Below, one piece after another: positions 1-7,673 of a stretch of DNA of 10,950 nucleotides. Position numbers and translations under genes: made by a program. This stretch comes from an uncultured Chlorobiaceae bacterium (GTDB taxonomy: Bacteria > Bacteroidota > Chlorobiia > Chlorobiales > Chlorobiaceae): contig CAIVCU010000110.1 in the NCBI GenBank assembly GCA_903904495.1, forward strand, positions 1-10,950, given 5' to 3'. The notes below the pieces were generated by a model that ran no database searches, was not told the DNA's origin, and saw only the letters and a list, made by a program, of their open reading frames with translations. Each line of letters starts with the position of its first letter. Position 1 is the first letter of the stretch.

Positions 1-481
1 ATCAAGGGAAACCAATGTACATCTTTTCCTGGCTTTTGCAAAACTTTCTTTCCTTTTCTTTCATCTTTAAACTCCTTAAAAAAGAGCTTTCAGATGATCG
101 TCAGCATCTCGCTTTTCCCTTCATCTCATTACCGTCAAATAACATGCCTTCTTTCAGGCTACCCCCACTTCCAACCTCACTTTCGCTCATTCTTCAGTGG
201 GCTCCCAATGTATCACCCCTAACCCGTACTTCCAAATTCTTTCTTCCTTTTTCCTCAAGAAAAGTATGGAATTCATTTAAAATGAGGCGATTACACGCCT
301 TCTGCAGGAGAAATAACGTAGTGATCAAAGAACGGTGCTCAGGGCTGAGCGAACTCAGGAATGAGAAGGATGAGGATGACGGTGCCCCTTTCGTAAATAA
401 CTGAATGGGTTCGTTTTGTAAATTTCCTCATAGCTCATCAAGTCACGGCACTGCTTTGTCAACTGATTTCGGAAAGATTTG

Positions 482-529
482 GACTGATATGTCGTATAGG
501 CCCAATAGGTCTTATGGCAGTTATGGGAC
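482..529. repeat. Decayed tandem repeat of 9-base units
   Basis: Five consecutive 9-base blocks plus a partial sixth can be read on the plus strand: GACTGATAT, GTCGTATAG, GCCCAATAG, GTCTTATGG, CAGTTATGG, then GAC. The shared pattern is roughly GnCnTATrG. The copies differ at 2-4 positions each, so the array is old rather than freshly expanded. Because the unit is a multiple of three it keeps reading frames open, which explains the spurious minus-strand frame across it. Confidence 0.6.
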
Positions 530-678
530 AAAAAGGGGAGGATGTGAGGTGTATAAATACAGGAAGATCTGAGAGGATAGAGCGTGCTGAGTAGGGGATA
601 GGGAATGGATTTCTCACTTACAGTTCGAAATGACAGAGGGATTGGTGAGCTTTTGATGTAATAATTGGTATAAAACAA

Positions 679-709
679 AAAAGCCCATCTTGTTGAGGGA
701 TGGGCTTTT
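679..709 (-). terminator. Rho-independent terminator of pyrG
   Basis: An 11-base inverted repeat (AAAAGCCCATC at 679-689 and its complement at 699-709) encloses a 9-base loop. Read on the minus strand, the hairpin is followed by six T residues, then G and four more T residues. It lies 45 bases past the pyrG stop codon. On plus the hairpin is followed by only four T residues, so termination in that direction would be weaker. Confidence 0.85.
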
Positions 710-754
710 CTGGATAAAAACTCGACGACTACCGGCTCTGCAGCAATAAAGTCT

Positions 755-2452
755 TTATTGGGCAGGTTCGTTTTCTACTGGTAGAAAAGAGGGCATATCT
801 ACTGTCAAATCAAGCTGATGAGAGCCTTTTGTGTACTCCTTGGCTGCTGCGACAAAACCATGAAAGAGGGGATGCACTTTCTGTACCCTTGACTTGAGTT
901 CAGGGTGAAACTGTACGCCGACAAACCAGCGATGGCCTTTCAGCTCTATAATTTCAACCAGCTCGCCGTTTGGTGACGTACCGGAAAAAATCATTCCGCC
1001 ATCCTCAAAATTTTTACGGTAACTATTATTGAACTCGTAACGATGTCGATGCCGTTCGTTGATAAGAAACTTCTGATAGACTTCATGCGCCTTTGAGCCC
1101 TCCTTGATAATGCATGGGAAGCTGCCAAGACGCATCGTGCCTCCTTTCTCCTTGACCTTTTTCTGATGCTCCATGAGGTCAATGACCGCAAATCGGGTAC
1201 GCTTGTTAAACTCTGTTGAGTTTGCATCCTGGAGGCCGCATACGTTCCGCGCAAACTCAACTGTAGCGCACTGCATTCCCAGACAGATGCCTAAAAAGGG
1301 AATATTCTTTTCCCTGGCATGCTGTATAAATTTTATTTTTCCTTCAATGCCTCGATCTCCGAAGCCGGGTGCAACCAGTATGCCGCCAACACCTTCAAGC
1401 TCTTTTGCAAAATCGAATCCCTTCAATTCAGCATCCTCTGCTCTCAGCAGCTTGACATTAACCTTGACATTATTGCTTGCTCCGGCATGAATGAATGACT
1501 CAAGAATAGATTTGTATGCATCGGGGTATTCAGTGTACTTACCGCAGATACCGATGGTGACTTCTCCATCCTGCGGAAATTTAACCTTCTTGCAAAAATC
1601 GCGCCAGTAGTCGAGGTTCGGCTCCCTGTAGTTTTTGAGTCCAAGCTTTTTAAGAACGCGCAGGTCGAGCTTTTCCTTGAGGAGCATCAGCGGGACTTCG
1701 TATATGGTATCGCAGTCGTTAAGACCGATAACGTCGTGTTCGTTGACGTTACAGAAATGCCCAACCTTGTTCTTGATGTCACGTGACAAGGGCTTTTCAC
1801 TGCGGCATACCAGGATATCAGGCTGTATACCGACTCCAAGGAGCATTTTAACGCTATGCTGGGTAGGCTTTGTTTTCAGTTCGCTTGCCGCCTTGATATA
1901 GGGAACAAAGGTAAGATGGATGTTCAGCAGGTTGCGGTCGCCCATCTCAAGCTTCATCTGCCTCATGGCTTCAAGAAAAGGGAGTGATTCAATGTCACCG
2001 ATTGTGCCGCCGATCTCGGTAATAAGAACATCAAGGTTGCTGTTTTTAGCCTGTTCAGCCATCCGGTCCTTGATTTCGTCGATCACATGAGGCACAACCT
2101 GAACTGTTGCACCGAGGTATTCACCGCGACGCTCTTTATCGATGACTGATTTATAGACCCGGCCCATGGTGAGGTTTGATGCCTGTGTTGTTGACTCATC
2201 GAGAAAACGCTCGTAGTGGCCAAGATCAAGGTCAGTTTCAGCGCCATCATCGGTTACATAGACCTCGCCATGCTGGTAGGGAGACATGGTGCCGGGGTCA
2301 ACATTGATATAGGGATCATATTTCTGTATGGCCACCTTCAATCCACGGGACTTGAGCAGCATCCCGAGAGAGGCCGACAGAATACCCTTGCCGAGCGAGG
2401 AAATCACTCCGCCGGTCACAAAAATATGCTTCACATTTTTCGGTCGAGCCAT
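755..2452 (-). CDS. pyrG: CTP synthase (glutamine-hydrolysing)
   Basis: Makes CTP from UTP with ATP and glutamine, the last step of de novo pyrimidine nucleotide synthesis in the cytoplasm. The 565-residue protein has the full family layout. An N-terminal synthetase domain carries the P-loop-like GGVISSLGKG (14-23), the YDPYINVDPGTMSP substrate region (about 45-58) and EIGGTIGDIES (146-156). A C-terminal class I glutamine amidotransferase domain has the nucleophile Cys390 in GICLGMQ and the His516/Glu518 pair in FHPEL. The length is close to the usual 535-565. The start fits the conserved family N-terminus, but no Shine-Dalgarno is visible before it. It follows the CDGSH gene by 36 bases and ends before a strong terminator, so it is probably the last gene of a gyrA-CDGSH-pyrG transcript. 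All catalytic residues appear intact. Confidence 0.98.
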   Translation of the reverse strand: MARPKNVKHIFVTGGVISSLGKGILSASLGMLLKSRGLKVAIQKYDPYINVDPGTMSPYQHGEVYVTDDGAETDLDLGHYERFLDESTTQASNLTMGRVYKSVIDKERRGEYLGATVQVVPHVIDEIKDRMAEQAKNSNLDVLITEIGGTIGDIESLPFLEAMRQMKLEMGDRNLLNIHLTFVPYIKAASELKTKPTQHSVKMLLGVGIQPDILVCRSEKPLSRDIKNKVGHFCNVNEHDVIGLNDCDTIYEVPLMLLKEKLDLRVLKKLGLKNYREPNLDYWRDFCKKVKFPQDGEVTIGICGKYTEYPDAYKSILESFIHAGASNNVKVNVKLLRAEDAELKGFDFAKELEGVGGILVAPGFGDRGIEGKIKFIQHAREKNIPFLGICLGMQCATVEFARNVCGLQDANSTEFNKRTRFAVIDLMEHQKKVKEKGGTMRLGSFPCIIKEGSKAHEVYQKFLINERHRHRYEFNNSYRKNFEDGGMIFSGTSPNGELVEIIELKGHRWFVGVQFHPELKSRVQKVHPLFHGFVAAAKEYTKGSHQLDLTVDMPSFLPVENEPAQ

Positions 2453-2488
2453 GACAGCGTTGGTCGTTGATTAATTGGTAAAATTGGG

Positions 2489-2713
2489 CTATTGCAGTGC
2501 ATTATGGGTACCATCACAGAATGGGAGGTTGGCCGAACTGCGACAACTGCATATCGCAACGGTTTTTTCCTCTTCAATTTCTACTTTATCCGGATGAAGA
2601 CCACTGCCTTTATGAGCCCCATCGCAATAAGGCATTTTTTGCGACCTGCCGCAAGCACAGTAATACTTTGTTCCCTTTGTTTCTGTTATGATATAAGGCT
2701 TTTTCGGATCCAT
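2489..2713 (-). CDS. Tandem CDGSH-type [2Fe-2S] protein
   Basis: A 74-residue soluble protein made almost wholly of two CDGSH zinc-finger-type (mitoNEET-related) iron-sulfur motifs. Motif 1 is CACGRSQKMPYCDGAH with ligands Cys19, Cys21, Cys30 and His34. Motif 2 is CSCRSSANLPFCDGTH with Cys55, Cys57, Cys66 and His70. Each matches the C-x-C-x8-C-x3-H pattern that binds a [2Fe-2S] cluster through three Cys and one His. The two-motif layout resembles the monomeric CISD3 (Miner2)-like type rather than single-motif, membrane-anchored mitoNEET. There is no signal peptide or membrane segment. A GGAG sits five bases before the ATG. Electron transfer, cluster transfer or redox sensing are the roles considered for the family, and the partner here is unknown. 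It lies between gyrA (56 bases upstream) and pyrG (36 bases downstream) on the same strand. Confidence 0.93.
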   Translation of the reverse strand: MDPKKPYIITETKGTKYYCACGRSQKMPYCDGAHKGSGLHPDKVEIEEEKTVAICSCRSSANLPFCDGTHNALQ

Positions 2714-2769
2714 AGGTTCTCCGCTTGATAGACTGTAACGTTAATCGGTTTTCTGAAGAAACTGCTGTG

Positions 2770-5256
2770 TCAGACAAAAAGATCAATCTGGCCATCCGGA
2801 TCTTCTATTTGAAAATCAGGATCCCCTTCCTCATCGCTTTTCGGTACTCTTGCAAGAGCGGAAATGAGATCTCCTGCCATGAGTCTGACAAGACGAACAC
2901 CTGAGGTGTTCCTTCCGGTCAACCGGATATCAGAGACATGCTGACGATTCACGATGCCGTGAGTGGTGATGATGATAAGATCATCGTCGTCGTTGACATC
3001 AAGCAGTCCGATAAGAGCTCCGATCTTTTCATGCGCCTTGAGTGTAATAACCCCGCGTGCACCGCGTCGTGTCAGACGGTAGTCCTCCACACGGCTCCGC
3101 TTGCCAAAGCCATTGTCGGTAACCGCAAGCAGGGCAGTATCAAAGCGCTTGGTGGTTACCATTGAAATGCATTTTTCGCCCTTGTCGAGTGTGATTCCCT
3201 TGACGCCCATCGCTGTCCGGCCCATAGAGCGAATTTCAGCTTCAGGAAAACGAACAACAAAACCGGAACTCTTGGCTAGGATGATCTGATGTTCACCATC
3301 GGTCAGACGGGCATCGAGAAGTTCATCGTTTTCTTCGATGGTAATGGCCGCAATACCATTCTTTCTGGGGTGTGAAAATTCTTCAAGTGATGTTTTTTTC
3401 ACGATACCGTTGGTCGTTGCCATAACAATAAAGCCCGGCTCGTCAAAGTTCCTGATGTTGATGTAGGCTCTGATTTTTTCGCCCGGCTGAAGCTCCATGA
3501 TGTTGGCCAGTGCCCTCCCCCTTGCCGCACGTCCTGCTTCGGGGATTTCGTAAACTTTCAGCCAATGGCAGCGGCCTCTGCTGGTGAAGAAAAGAATATA
3601 GTTGTGCGTTGAAGCAATAAACATGTGCTCGATAAAGTCGTCATGCTTTGCCTGCGCTCCGGTTACTCCCTTACCACCCCTTGCCTGGCGGCGGTACCCT
3701 GAAACCGGGAAGCGTTTGATAAAGCCGTCGTGGGTAATCGTGATCACCACATCTTCCTGAGCTATCATGTCTTCGATGGAGAAATCCCCTTCCTGAGGCA
3801 CAATCTCGGTACGGCGGGCATCACCGTAAACCTCTCTGACTCTCAGGAGTTCCTCCCTGATAATCTGCATCTGCTTTTCGGGACTGCTGAGAATAAATCG
3901 CAACTCTTCTATAAGAGCAAGTACTTCGTTGTACTCTATAACGATCTTTGTCCGCTCCATGCCGGTCAGACGCTGCAGGCGCATCTCAAGTATAGCTTTC
4001 GCCTGTAGTTCTGACAATCCGAAACGCTCAATGAGCCGTTCCTGGGCTGTGCTGGCATCTGGAGACTCCCTGATAGTGGAGATCACCTCGTCAAGATTAT
4101 CGAGACAGATCTTCAGTCCTTCAAGAATATGAGCTCTCTTTTCTGCTGCGGTAAGGTCAAATTGCGTACGACGGAGGATAATTTCGTTGCGATGCTTGAT
4201 GTAATACTCCATCATCTGCTTGAGATTGAGTACCCTCGGGACTCCATCTACCAGCGCCAGCATAATCACCCCGAAGGTGTCCTGCATCGGGGTATGCTTG
4301 TACAGGTTGTTGAGCACCACCTTTGCAACCGCATCGCGCTTGAGCTCAATCACCAATCGCATTCCATCACGATCGGATTCGTCGCGGATGTCGGCAATAC
4401 CTTCAAGTTTTTTATCGTGAACCAGTTCAACAATTTTTTCGATCAACCGTACCTTGTTGACCTGATAGGGAAGTTCAGTAACAATAATGGATTCCCTGCC
4501 GTTTTTCTGGGTGACCTCCACGAGAGCTCGCGCCCGGATAACAACTTTACCGCGACCTGTCGTGTAGGCAAGGCGAACACCTTCGTAACCATATATAATG
4601 CCACCGGTCGGGAAATCGGGGGCGATAACATATTTCATGAGATCGGTAACTTCCAGTTCCGGATTTGCGATCAGGGCTATCATACCGTCGACAACCTCTC
4701 TGAGGTTCTGGGGAGAAATATTGGTTGCCATTCCGACCGCAATACCTGACGATCCGTTTACCAGAAGGTTGGGAATCGCAGATGGAAGAACCGTCGGTTC
4801 TTCAAGAGAGTCATCAAAATTAAGGGAAAAATCAACGGTTCCTTTTTCGAGATCCTTAAGCATTTCGCCGGCAATGCTTTTCATGCGAACTTCAGTATAT
4901 CGCATTGCAGCAGGTGAATCGCCATCTACTGAACCAAAGTTTCCCTGACCGTCAATGAGGGGATAACGCAGGGAAAAGTCCTGCACCAAACGAACAAGAC
5001 TGTCGTAAACAGCCGTATCGCCATGGGGGTGAAACTTGCCCAGCACTTCACCGACTACGCGTGCAGACTTTTTATGCGGCTTGCCTGCCTGCAGACCAAG
5101 CTCGTGCATTCCAAAAAGTACCCTTCGATGAACGGGCTTAAGACCGTCACGAACATCGGGCAGCGCACGACTGACAATGACCGACATTGAATAATCGAGA
5201 TAAGAACCCCGCATTTCTTCTTCAATACTGATCGGGACTATTCTTTCACGCTGCAT
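2770..5256 (-). CDS. gyrA: DNA gyrase subunit A
   Basis: Breakage-reunion subunit of gyrase, which with GyrB introduces negative supercoils using ATP. At 828 residues the N-terminal topoisomerase IIA domain has the winged-helix stretch RALPDVRDGLKPVHRR (30-45), the quinolone-resistance region HPHGDTAVYD (76-85) and catalytic Tyr120 in AAMRYTE. The C-terminal beta-pinwheel has QARGGKG (524-530), matching the GyrA-box that separates GyrA from ParC, and the protein ends in an acidic tail. At the E. coli Ser83 position there is Thr (81); at Asp87 there is Asp (85). The start fits the family, and AGGA lies seven bases before the ATG. gyrB is not in the window. The 123 bases upstream, before rsfS, are AT-rich and may hold its promoter, but no convincing -35/-10 pair stands out. 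Confidence 0.98.
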   Translation of the reverse strand: MQRERIVPISIEEEMRGSYLDYSMSVIVSRALPDVRDGLKPVHRRVLFGMHELGLQAGKPHKKSARVVGEVLGKFHPHGDTAVYDSLVRLVQDFSLRYPLIDGQGNFGSVDGDSPAAMRYTEVRMKSIAGEMLKDLEKGTVDFSLNFDDSLEEPTVLPSAIPNLLVNGSSGIAVGMATNISPQNLREVVDGMIALIANPELEVTDLMKYVIAPDFPTGGIIYGYEGVRLAYTTGRGKVVIRARALVEVTQKNGRESIIVTELPYQVNKVRLIEKIVELVHDKKLEGIADIRDESDRDGMRLVIELKRDAVAKVVLNNLYKHTPMQDTFGVIMLALVDGVPRVLNLKQMMEYYIKHRNEIILRRTQFDLTAAEKRAHILEGLKICLDNLDEVISTIRESPDASTAQERLIERFGLSELQAKAILEMRLQRLTGMERTKIVIEYNEVLALIEELRFILSSPEKQMQIIREELLRVREVYGDARRTEIVPQEGDFSIEDMIAQEDVVITITHDGFIKRFPVSGYRRQARGGKGVTGAQAKHDDFIEHMFIASTHNYILFFTSRGRCHWLKVYEIPEAGRAARGRALANIMELQPGEKIRAYINIRNFDEPGFIVMATTNGIVKKTSLEEFSHPRKNGIAAITIEENDELLDARLTDGEHQIILAKSSGFVVRFPEAEIRSMGRTAMGVKGITLDKGEKCISMVTTKRFDTALLAVTDNGFGKRSRVEDYRLTRRGARGVITLKAHEKIGALIGLLDVNDDDDLIIITTHGIVNRQHVSDIRLTGRNTSGVRLVRLMAGDLISALARVPKSDEEGDPDFQIEDPDGQIDLFV

Positions 5257-5379
5257 AGGTAGATCCTGAGTGATAAGTGATATAAATAACTCAACGGGGT
5301 AATGTATAAAAATCCGTCGAAATTCTTACCGACCGATTAAGCATTGATGAGGGGAAAGTGCAGGTTTAGCCTCAGAATA

Positions 5380-5775
5380 TCAACTTACCGTCATTACAGG
5401 AGCGTCGGACCAGAGTGATTCCAAGTCATAAAAACGACGTTCGTCAGGCATAAAAATATGTACAACAACATTAATATAATCTAACAGAATCCAGTGCATG
5501 GAATCCATGCCTTCGATATGCATTGGACGCTCCCCATCCTCTTTAAGTTCATCGATCAAATGCTCCGCTGCCGCCTTTGCCTTACGTTCGGAATCAGCTG
5601 TTGCTATCACAAAAAAATCCGTGACTGACGTCAACCCTCTGAGATCAAGGATTTTAATTTCTTCACACTTTTTTTCCAGCGCCAGTTCGGCACTTCTCTT
5701 CGCCAGCAATTCACCGATTTCCACCTCTTTTCCATGGTCTGCTGTATAGATATCGTCTTTTTTCAGATTGCTCAT
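5380..5775 (-). CDS. rsfS: Ribosomal silencing factor RsfS
   Basis: RsfS binds ribosomal protein L14 (uL14) on the large subunit and blocks subunit joining when nutrients are short. The 131-residue protein shows the family signature: LDLRGLTSVTDFFVIATA (about 43-60), the helical S-E-R-K-A-K-A-A-A-E stretch (62-71), and the C-terminal MHWILLDYINVVVHIF (93-108) followed by RRFYDLESLW (113-122). About 20 extra residues precede the first conserved helix, so it is slightly longer at the N-terminus than many relatives. GGAGG occurs only three bases before the ATG, a short spacing, but no other start fits better. No close co-directional neighbour: gyrA begins 123 bases downstream, and 280 non-coding bases lie upstream with an AT-rich TATAAAATATAGT just before the gene. 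In many bacteria it is next to nadD, which is not seen here. Confidence 0.96.
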   Translation of the reverse strand: MSNLKKDDIYTADHGKEVEIGELLAKRSAELALEKKCEEIKILDLRGLTSVTDFFVIATADSERKAKAAAEHLIDELKEDGERPMHIEGMDSMHWILLDYINVVVHIFMPDERRFYDLESLWSDAPVMTVS

Positions 5776-6055
5776 AAACCTCCGCTCTTCATAGTTTTAC
5801 TATATTTTATAACAACTTAACACCACATAGAAACAAAATGGCAATAAGAACATCACATGAACATACAAAAAAGCATGCTCACGGACGCAAAAAAAAGCCT
5901 TGAATCAACCCGGCATATGGCAGGTCTCCCTACAAGAAAACCCGCCCCTACAATCCTTAATAATTGCAACTGTAATTGAAAACTCTCCCGGGAGCTCATC
6001 GTCATGCTGAACGGCTGCCGATAACAGTATTACTCAGCACATAGAGCCATGAACA
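5776..6055. other. Intergenic spacer between the DUF6794-like gene and rsfS
   Basis: No gene seen. It includes the AT-rich stretch upstream of rsfS (about 5795-5815), a 10-base perfect palindrome CTCCCGGGAG at 5985-5994, and on minus a run of six T residues after a weak imperfect hairpin (about 5864-5885). That hairpin could end the DUF6794-like transcript but is too poor to call as a terminator. Confidence 0.4.
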
Positions 6056-6364
6056 TCATGCAGCTCTTTTCAGTTCTTTCCAGACAGCTTCAATGATAAC
6101 CCCTGCGGCACTTTCAGGATCATCACCGTAAAAAATATTGTAGATCTCGCCTTGTTGAGTAAGAGCACATGCTTTCATCAAGGCATCATTACCGTCAACC
6201 AGTCCGAATTTATTGCGAATATAGACTCCCATGCCAAAATTGAACTTCGCCAGCTCCTCTTTTTTTGTTCCACGAAGTGTTCGCTTCTCCTCTTCACTCA
6301 TCTGGGAAATGATGCGTTCTGTTGCATTTTTTATTGTTTCAGGCCAACATGATTTTTTAGACAT
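6056..6364 (-). CDS. DUF6794-like small protein
   Basis: A 102-residue soluble protein. An N-terminal WPETIKNATERI segment (7-18) is followed by a helix-like acidic SEEEKRTL, the core FGMGVYIRNKFGL (43-55) with GND (58-60), and DDPESAAGVIIEAVWKEL (81-98). This pattern of a Trp-Pro start, a glycine-rich 'F-G-x-G-x-x-I-R-N-x-F-G-L' core and a C-terminal 'D-D-x-S-x-x-I-I-x-x-x-W' matches my memory of the uncharacterised DUF6794 family, whose members are about this size and have no established function. No signal peptide or membrane segment. No clear Shine-Dalgarno precedes the ATG. It stands alone: tsaB ends 200 bases upstream and rsfS starts 280 bases downstream, so context gives no hint of its role. 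The coding call is sound; the family name is from recall. Confidence 0.8.
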   Translation of the reverse strand: MSKKSCWPETIKNATERIISQMSEEEKRTLRGTKKEELAKFNFGMGVYIRNKFGLVDGNDALMKACALTQQGEIYNIFYGDDPESAAGVIIEAVWKELKRAA

Positions 6365-6564
6365 ATCCGTAAACAGAGTTTAGTATCGGTGTTATAGTCT
6401 CATTCCAATGGCACGGTTTTGTGCCTGTACATAGGAAAGACATGAACTGTAATATACGATAATTCGCGCGTAATTTCAGGAGTTTGTAACCTGATACGCA
6501 GACTGCCGTTAGGGGAAAAAACTCAAACCAATAGGGAGAGTCGTGGTGAGAGAAGCGATGTCAT

Positions 6565-7230
6565 TTACTCTCGCCCGGTATTGGGTATAAACATTTGCCG
6601 GTAGTCGGGGACTACATTGTCAAGCCCTGCGACATCTGCCGTCTTACATAGTCTTTCTACTGCAGGGAAAAGGGCTCCAGCTGAAAAAAAATCCGCTTCC
6701 GCATATTCCGCAGCACTGCAACCGGCAAGTAAAGGTACCAGTTCATCAAGCTGACGGCCAACGACTGCACATCCTTGAGCCGCAACAGCAACTTCTGGGG
6801 CTGAGCCTCTCAGAACCTCATCATGCCATACCCCTGATGAGAGTTCTTCCGGAATATAAGCTGCATAATAATATTCACCCTTTCGAGCCTGAATAACGGC
6901 CATGACCATACCAGCTCCTCCCGGATATGACGAGGCCATCGCCGGCATGGTGGGAACAGGAATCAGGGGTATTCCAAGGCCGTAAGCCATTCCTTTTGCA
7001 ACCGACATGCCGATGCGTAATGAGGTAAAAGACCCGGGACCTGATGAAACCGTAATACAGTCGAGTTCCTGATTCCTGAGATTACTTTGTGCCATGACCT
7101 CCGCGATAAGCGGAACAAGCGCTTCTGCTGCCTTCCACCAATCGGCACTCTTCAACTCGGTAACTGCTCCGTCTTTCTTTACTGCAACACTCAGAGCTGC
7201 ATGGGTACACTCTATGGCAAGAATATTCAT
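6565..7230 (-). CDS. tsaB: tRNA t6A37 biosynthesis protein TsaB
   Basis: TsaB (YeaZ) is the non-catalytic scaffold that pairs with TsaD and TsaE to transfer threonylcarbamoyl to A37 of ANN-decoding tRNAs. The 221-residue protein has an ASKHA/actin-like N-terminal fold with MNILAIECTHAALSVAV (1-17) and the hallmark SSGPGSFTSLRIG (62-74). Most relatives read GPGSFTGLR, so Ser70 replaces the usual Gly. The C-terminal half is divergent, as usual in this family. The ATG overlaps the tsaE stop in an ATGA, and no Shine-Dalgarno is seen, which points to translational coupling. It is the last gene of the scpA-DUF1015-tsaE-tsaB run. tsaD and tsaC are not in the window. No clear terminator follows. Confidence 0.95.
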   Translation of the reverse strand: MNILAIECTHAALSVAVKKDGAVTELKSADWWKAAEALVPLIAEVMAQSNLRNQELDCITVSSGPGSFTSLRIGMSVAKGMAYGLGIPLIPVPTMPAMASSYPGGAGMVMAVIQARKGEYYYAAYIPEELSSGVWHDEVLRGSAPEVAVAAQGCAVVGRQLDELVPLLAGCSAAEYAEADFFSAGALFPAVERLCKTADVAGLDNVVPDYRQMFIPNTGRE

Positions 7231-7667
7231 GAAGAAGTATGATTAATAATAATTCTGCGGCGGTCATCCCCATCATATTCAAGAGATACCGTTGCAGAGT
7301 AGAGTGACGCATATTCCGGAAAACGATCTCCCCACTCCACAACAGAAAGGTATCCGCTTGAGAGATATTCATCGAATCCAATAGCTTCAAGTTCATGAAG
7401 GGACTGGATTCTGTAAAGATCGAAATGATGCAGTGTGACCTGCTCGCCAGCCAATGAGCCCTGATATATATTAAATATCGGAAATGTCGGGCTCGACAGC
7501 TGGTCGGCACAGTTGAAAAACTCCGTAATTCCTCTCATAAAGAGGGTTTTTCCTGCACCAAGCTGACCGATGAGAGAAATAATTTCTCCAGAACGCAATC
7601 CCGATGCGAACTGCCTGCCATACCGACAGGTCATTTCAGCAGAGGAAGAGAGAAACTCTTCAATCAT
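7227..7667 (-). CDS. tsaE: tRNA t6A37 biosynthesis ATPase TsaE
   Basis: TsaE (YjeE) is the small P-loop ATPase that drives turnover of the TsaB-TsaD complex in t6A synthesis. At 146 residues it has the family order: Walker A GQLGAGKT (34-41; the family usually has GDLGAGKT), a switch-like SSPTFPIFNIYQ (58-69), HHFDLYRI (80-87) and VVEWGDRFPE (108-117), where the E-W-G-D-R motif is characteristic. It starts six bases after the DUF1015 stop with no Shine-Dalgarno, and its stop overlaps the tsaB start by four bases, so the two tsa genes are probably translated in a coupled way. All key motifs look intact. Confidence 0.96.
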   Translation of the reverse strand: MIEEFLSSSAEMTCRYGRQFASGLRSGEIISLIGQLGAGKTLFMRGITEFFNCADQLSSPTFPIFNIYQGSLAGEQVTLHHFDLYRIQSLHELEAIGFDEYLSSGYLSVVEWGDRFPEYASLYSATVSLEYDGDDRRRIIINHTSS

Positions 7668-7673
7668 TGGGGT

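Larger units (their letters stand above)
1..754. other. Long intergenic region with repeat remnants, no supported gene
   Basis: No open frame here looks like a real protein. The plus frame at 15-404 is rich in Phe, Ser and Leu because the DNA is pyrimidine-rich. The minus frame at 355-678 runs across a decayed 9-base repeat and lacks a ribosome binding site. What can be seen: a short minus frame with a good Shine-Dalgarno at 2-64; alternating CTCAG/CTGAG hairpins at 337-358; the 9-base repeat at 482-529; a tract at 609-640 containing GTTCGAAATGACAGAG, which resembles a dispersed intergenic repeat seen in several bacteria (from memory, unverified); and the pyrG terminator at 679-709. The minus strand at roughly 190-300 reads as an amino-acid-like stretch broken by a stop, which may be a gene remnant, but I cannot assign it. 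Confidence 0.6.

Noticed and set aside
15..404. Plus-strand open frame of 129 codons
   Set aside because: Low-complexity Phe/Ser/Leu composition from pyrimidine-rich DNA, no Shine-Dalgarno, no recognisable domain.
355..678. Minus-strand open frame of 107 codons
   Set aside because: It crosses the 9-base repeat, whose period keeps the frame open, and it has no ribosome binding site or domain. It begins inside the pyrG terminator region.
4129..4749. 206-codon plus-strand frame antisense to gyrA
   Set aside because: Lies wholly inside the clearly coding gyrA on the opposite strand; no domain or promoter supports it, and it is a typical codon-bias shadow.
5985..5994. Palindrome CTCCCGGGAG in the spacer downstream of the DUF6794-like gene
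   Set aside because: A single 10-base palindrome with no second copy or nearby promoter; may be chance.
6410..6494. Two small hairpins (GGCAC/GTGCC at 6410-6425; TCAGG/CCTGA at 6476-6494) after tsaB
   Set aside because: Stems of only five pairs and no T run on minus, so not callable as terminators or a structured RNA.
7082..7510. 142-codon minus-strand frame overlapping tsaE and tsaB in another frame
   Set aside because: Both overlapped genes carry family motifs in their own frames; this frame has none.
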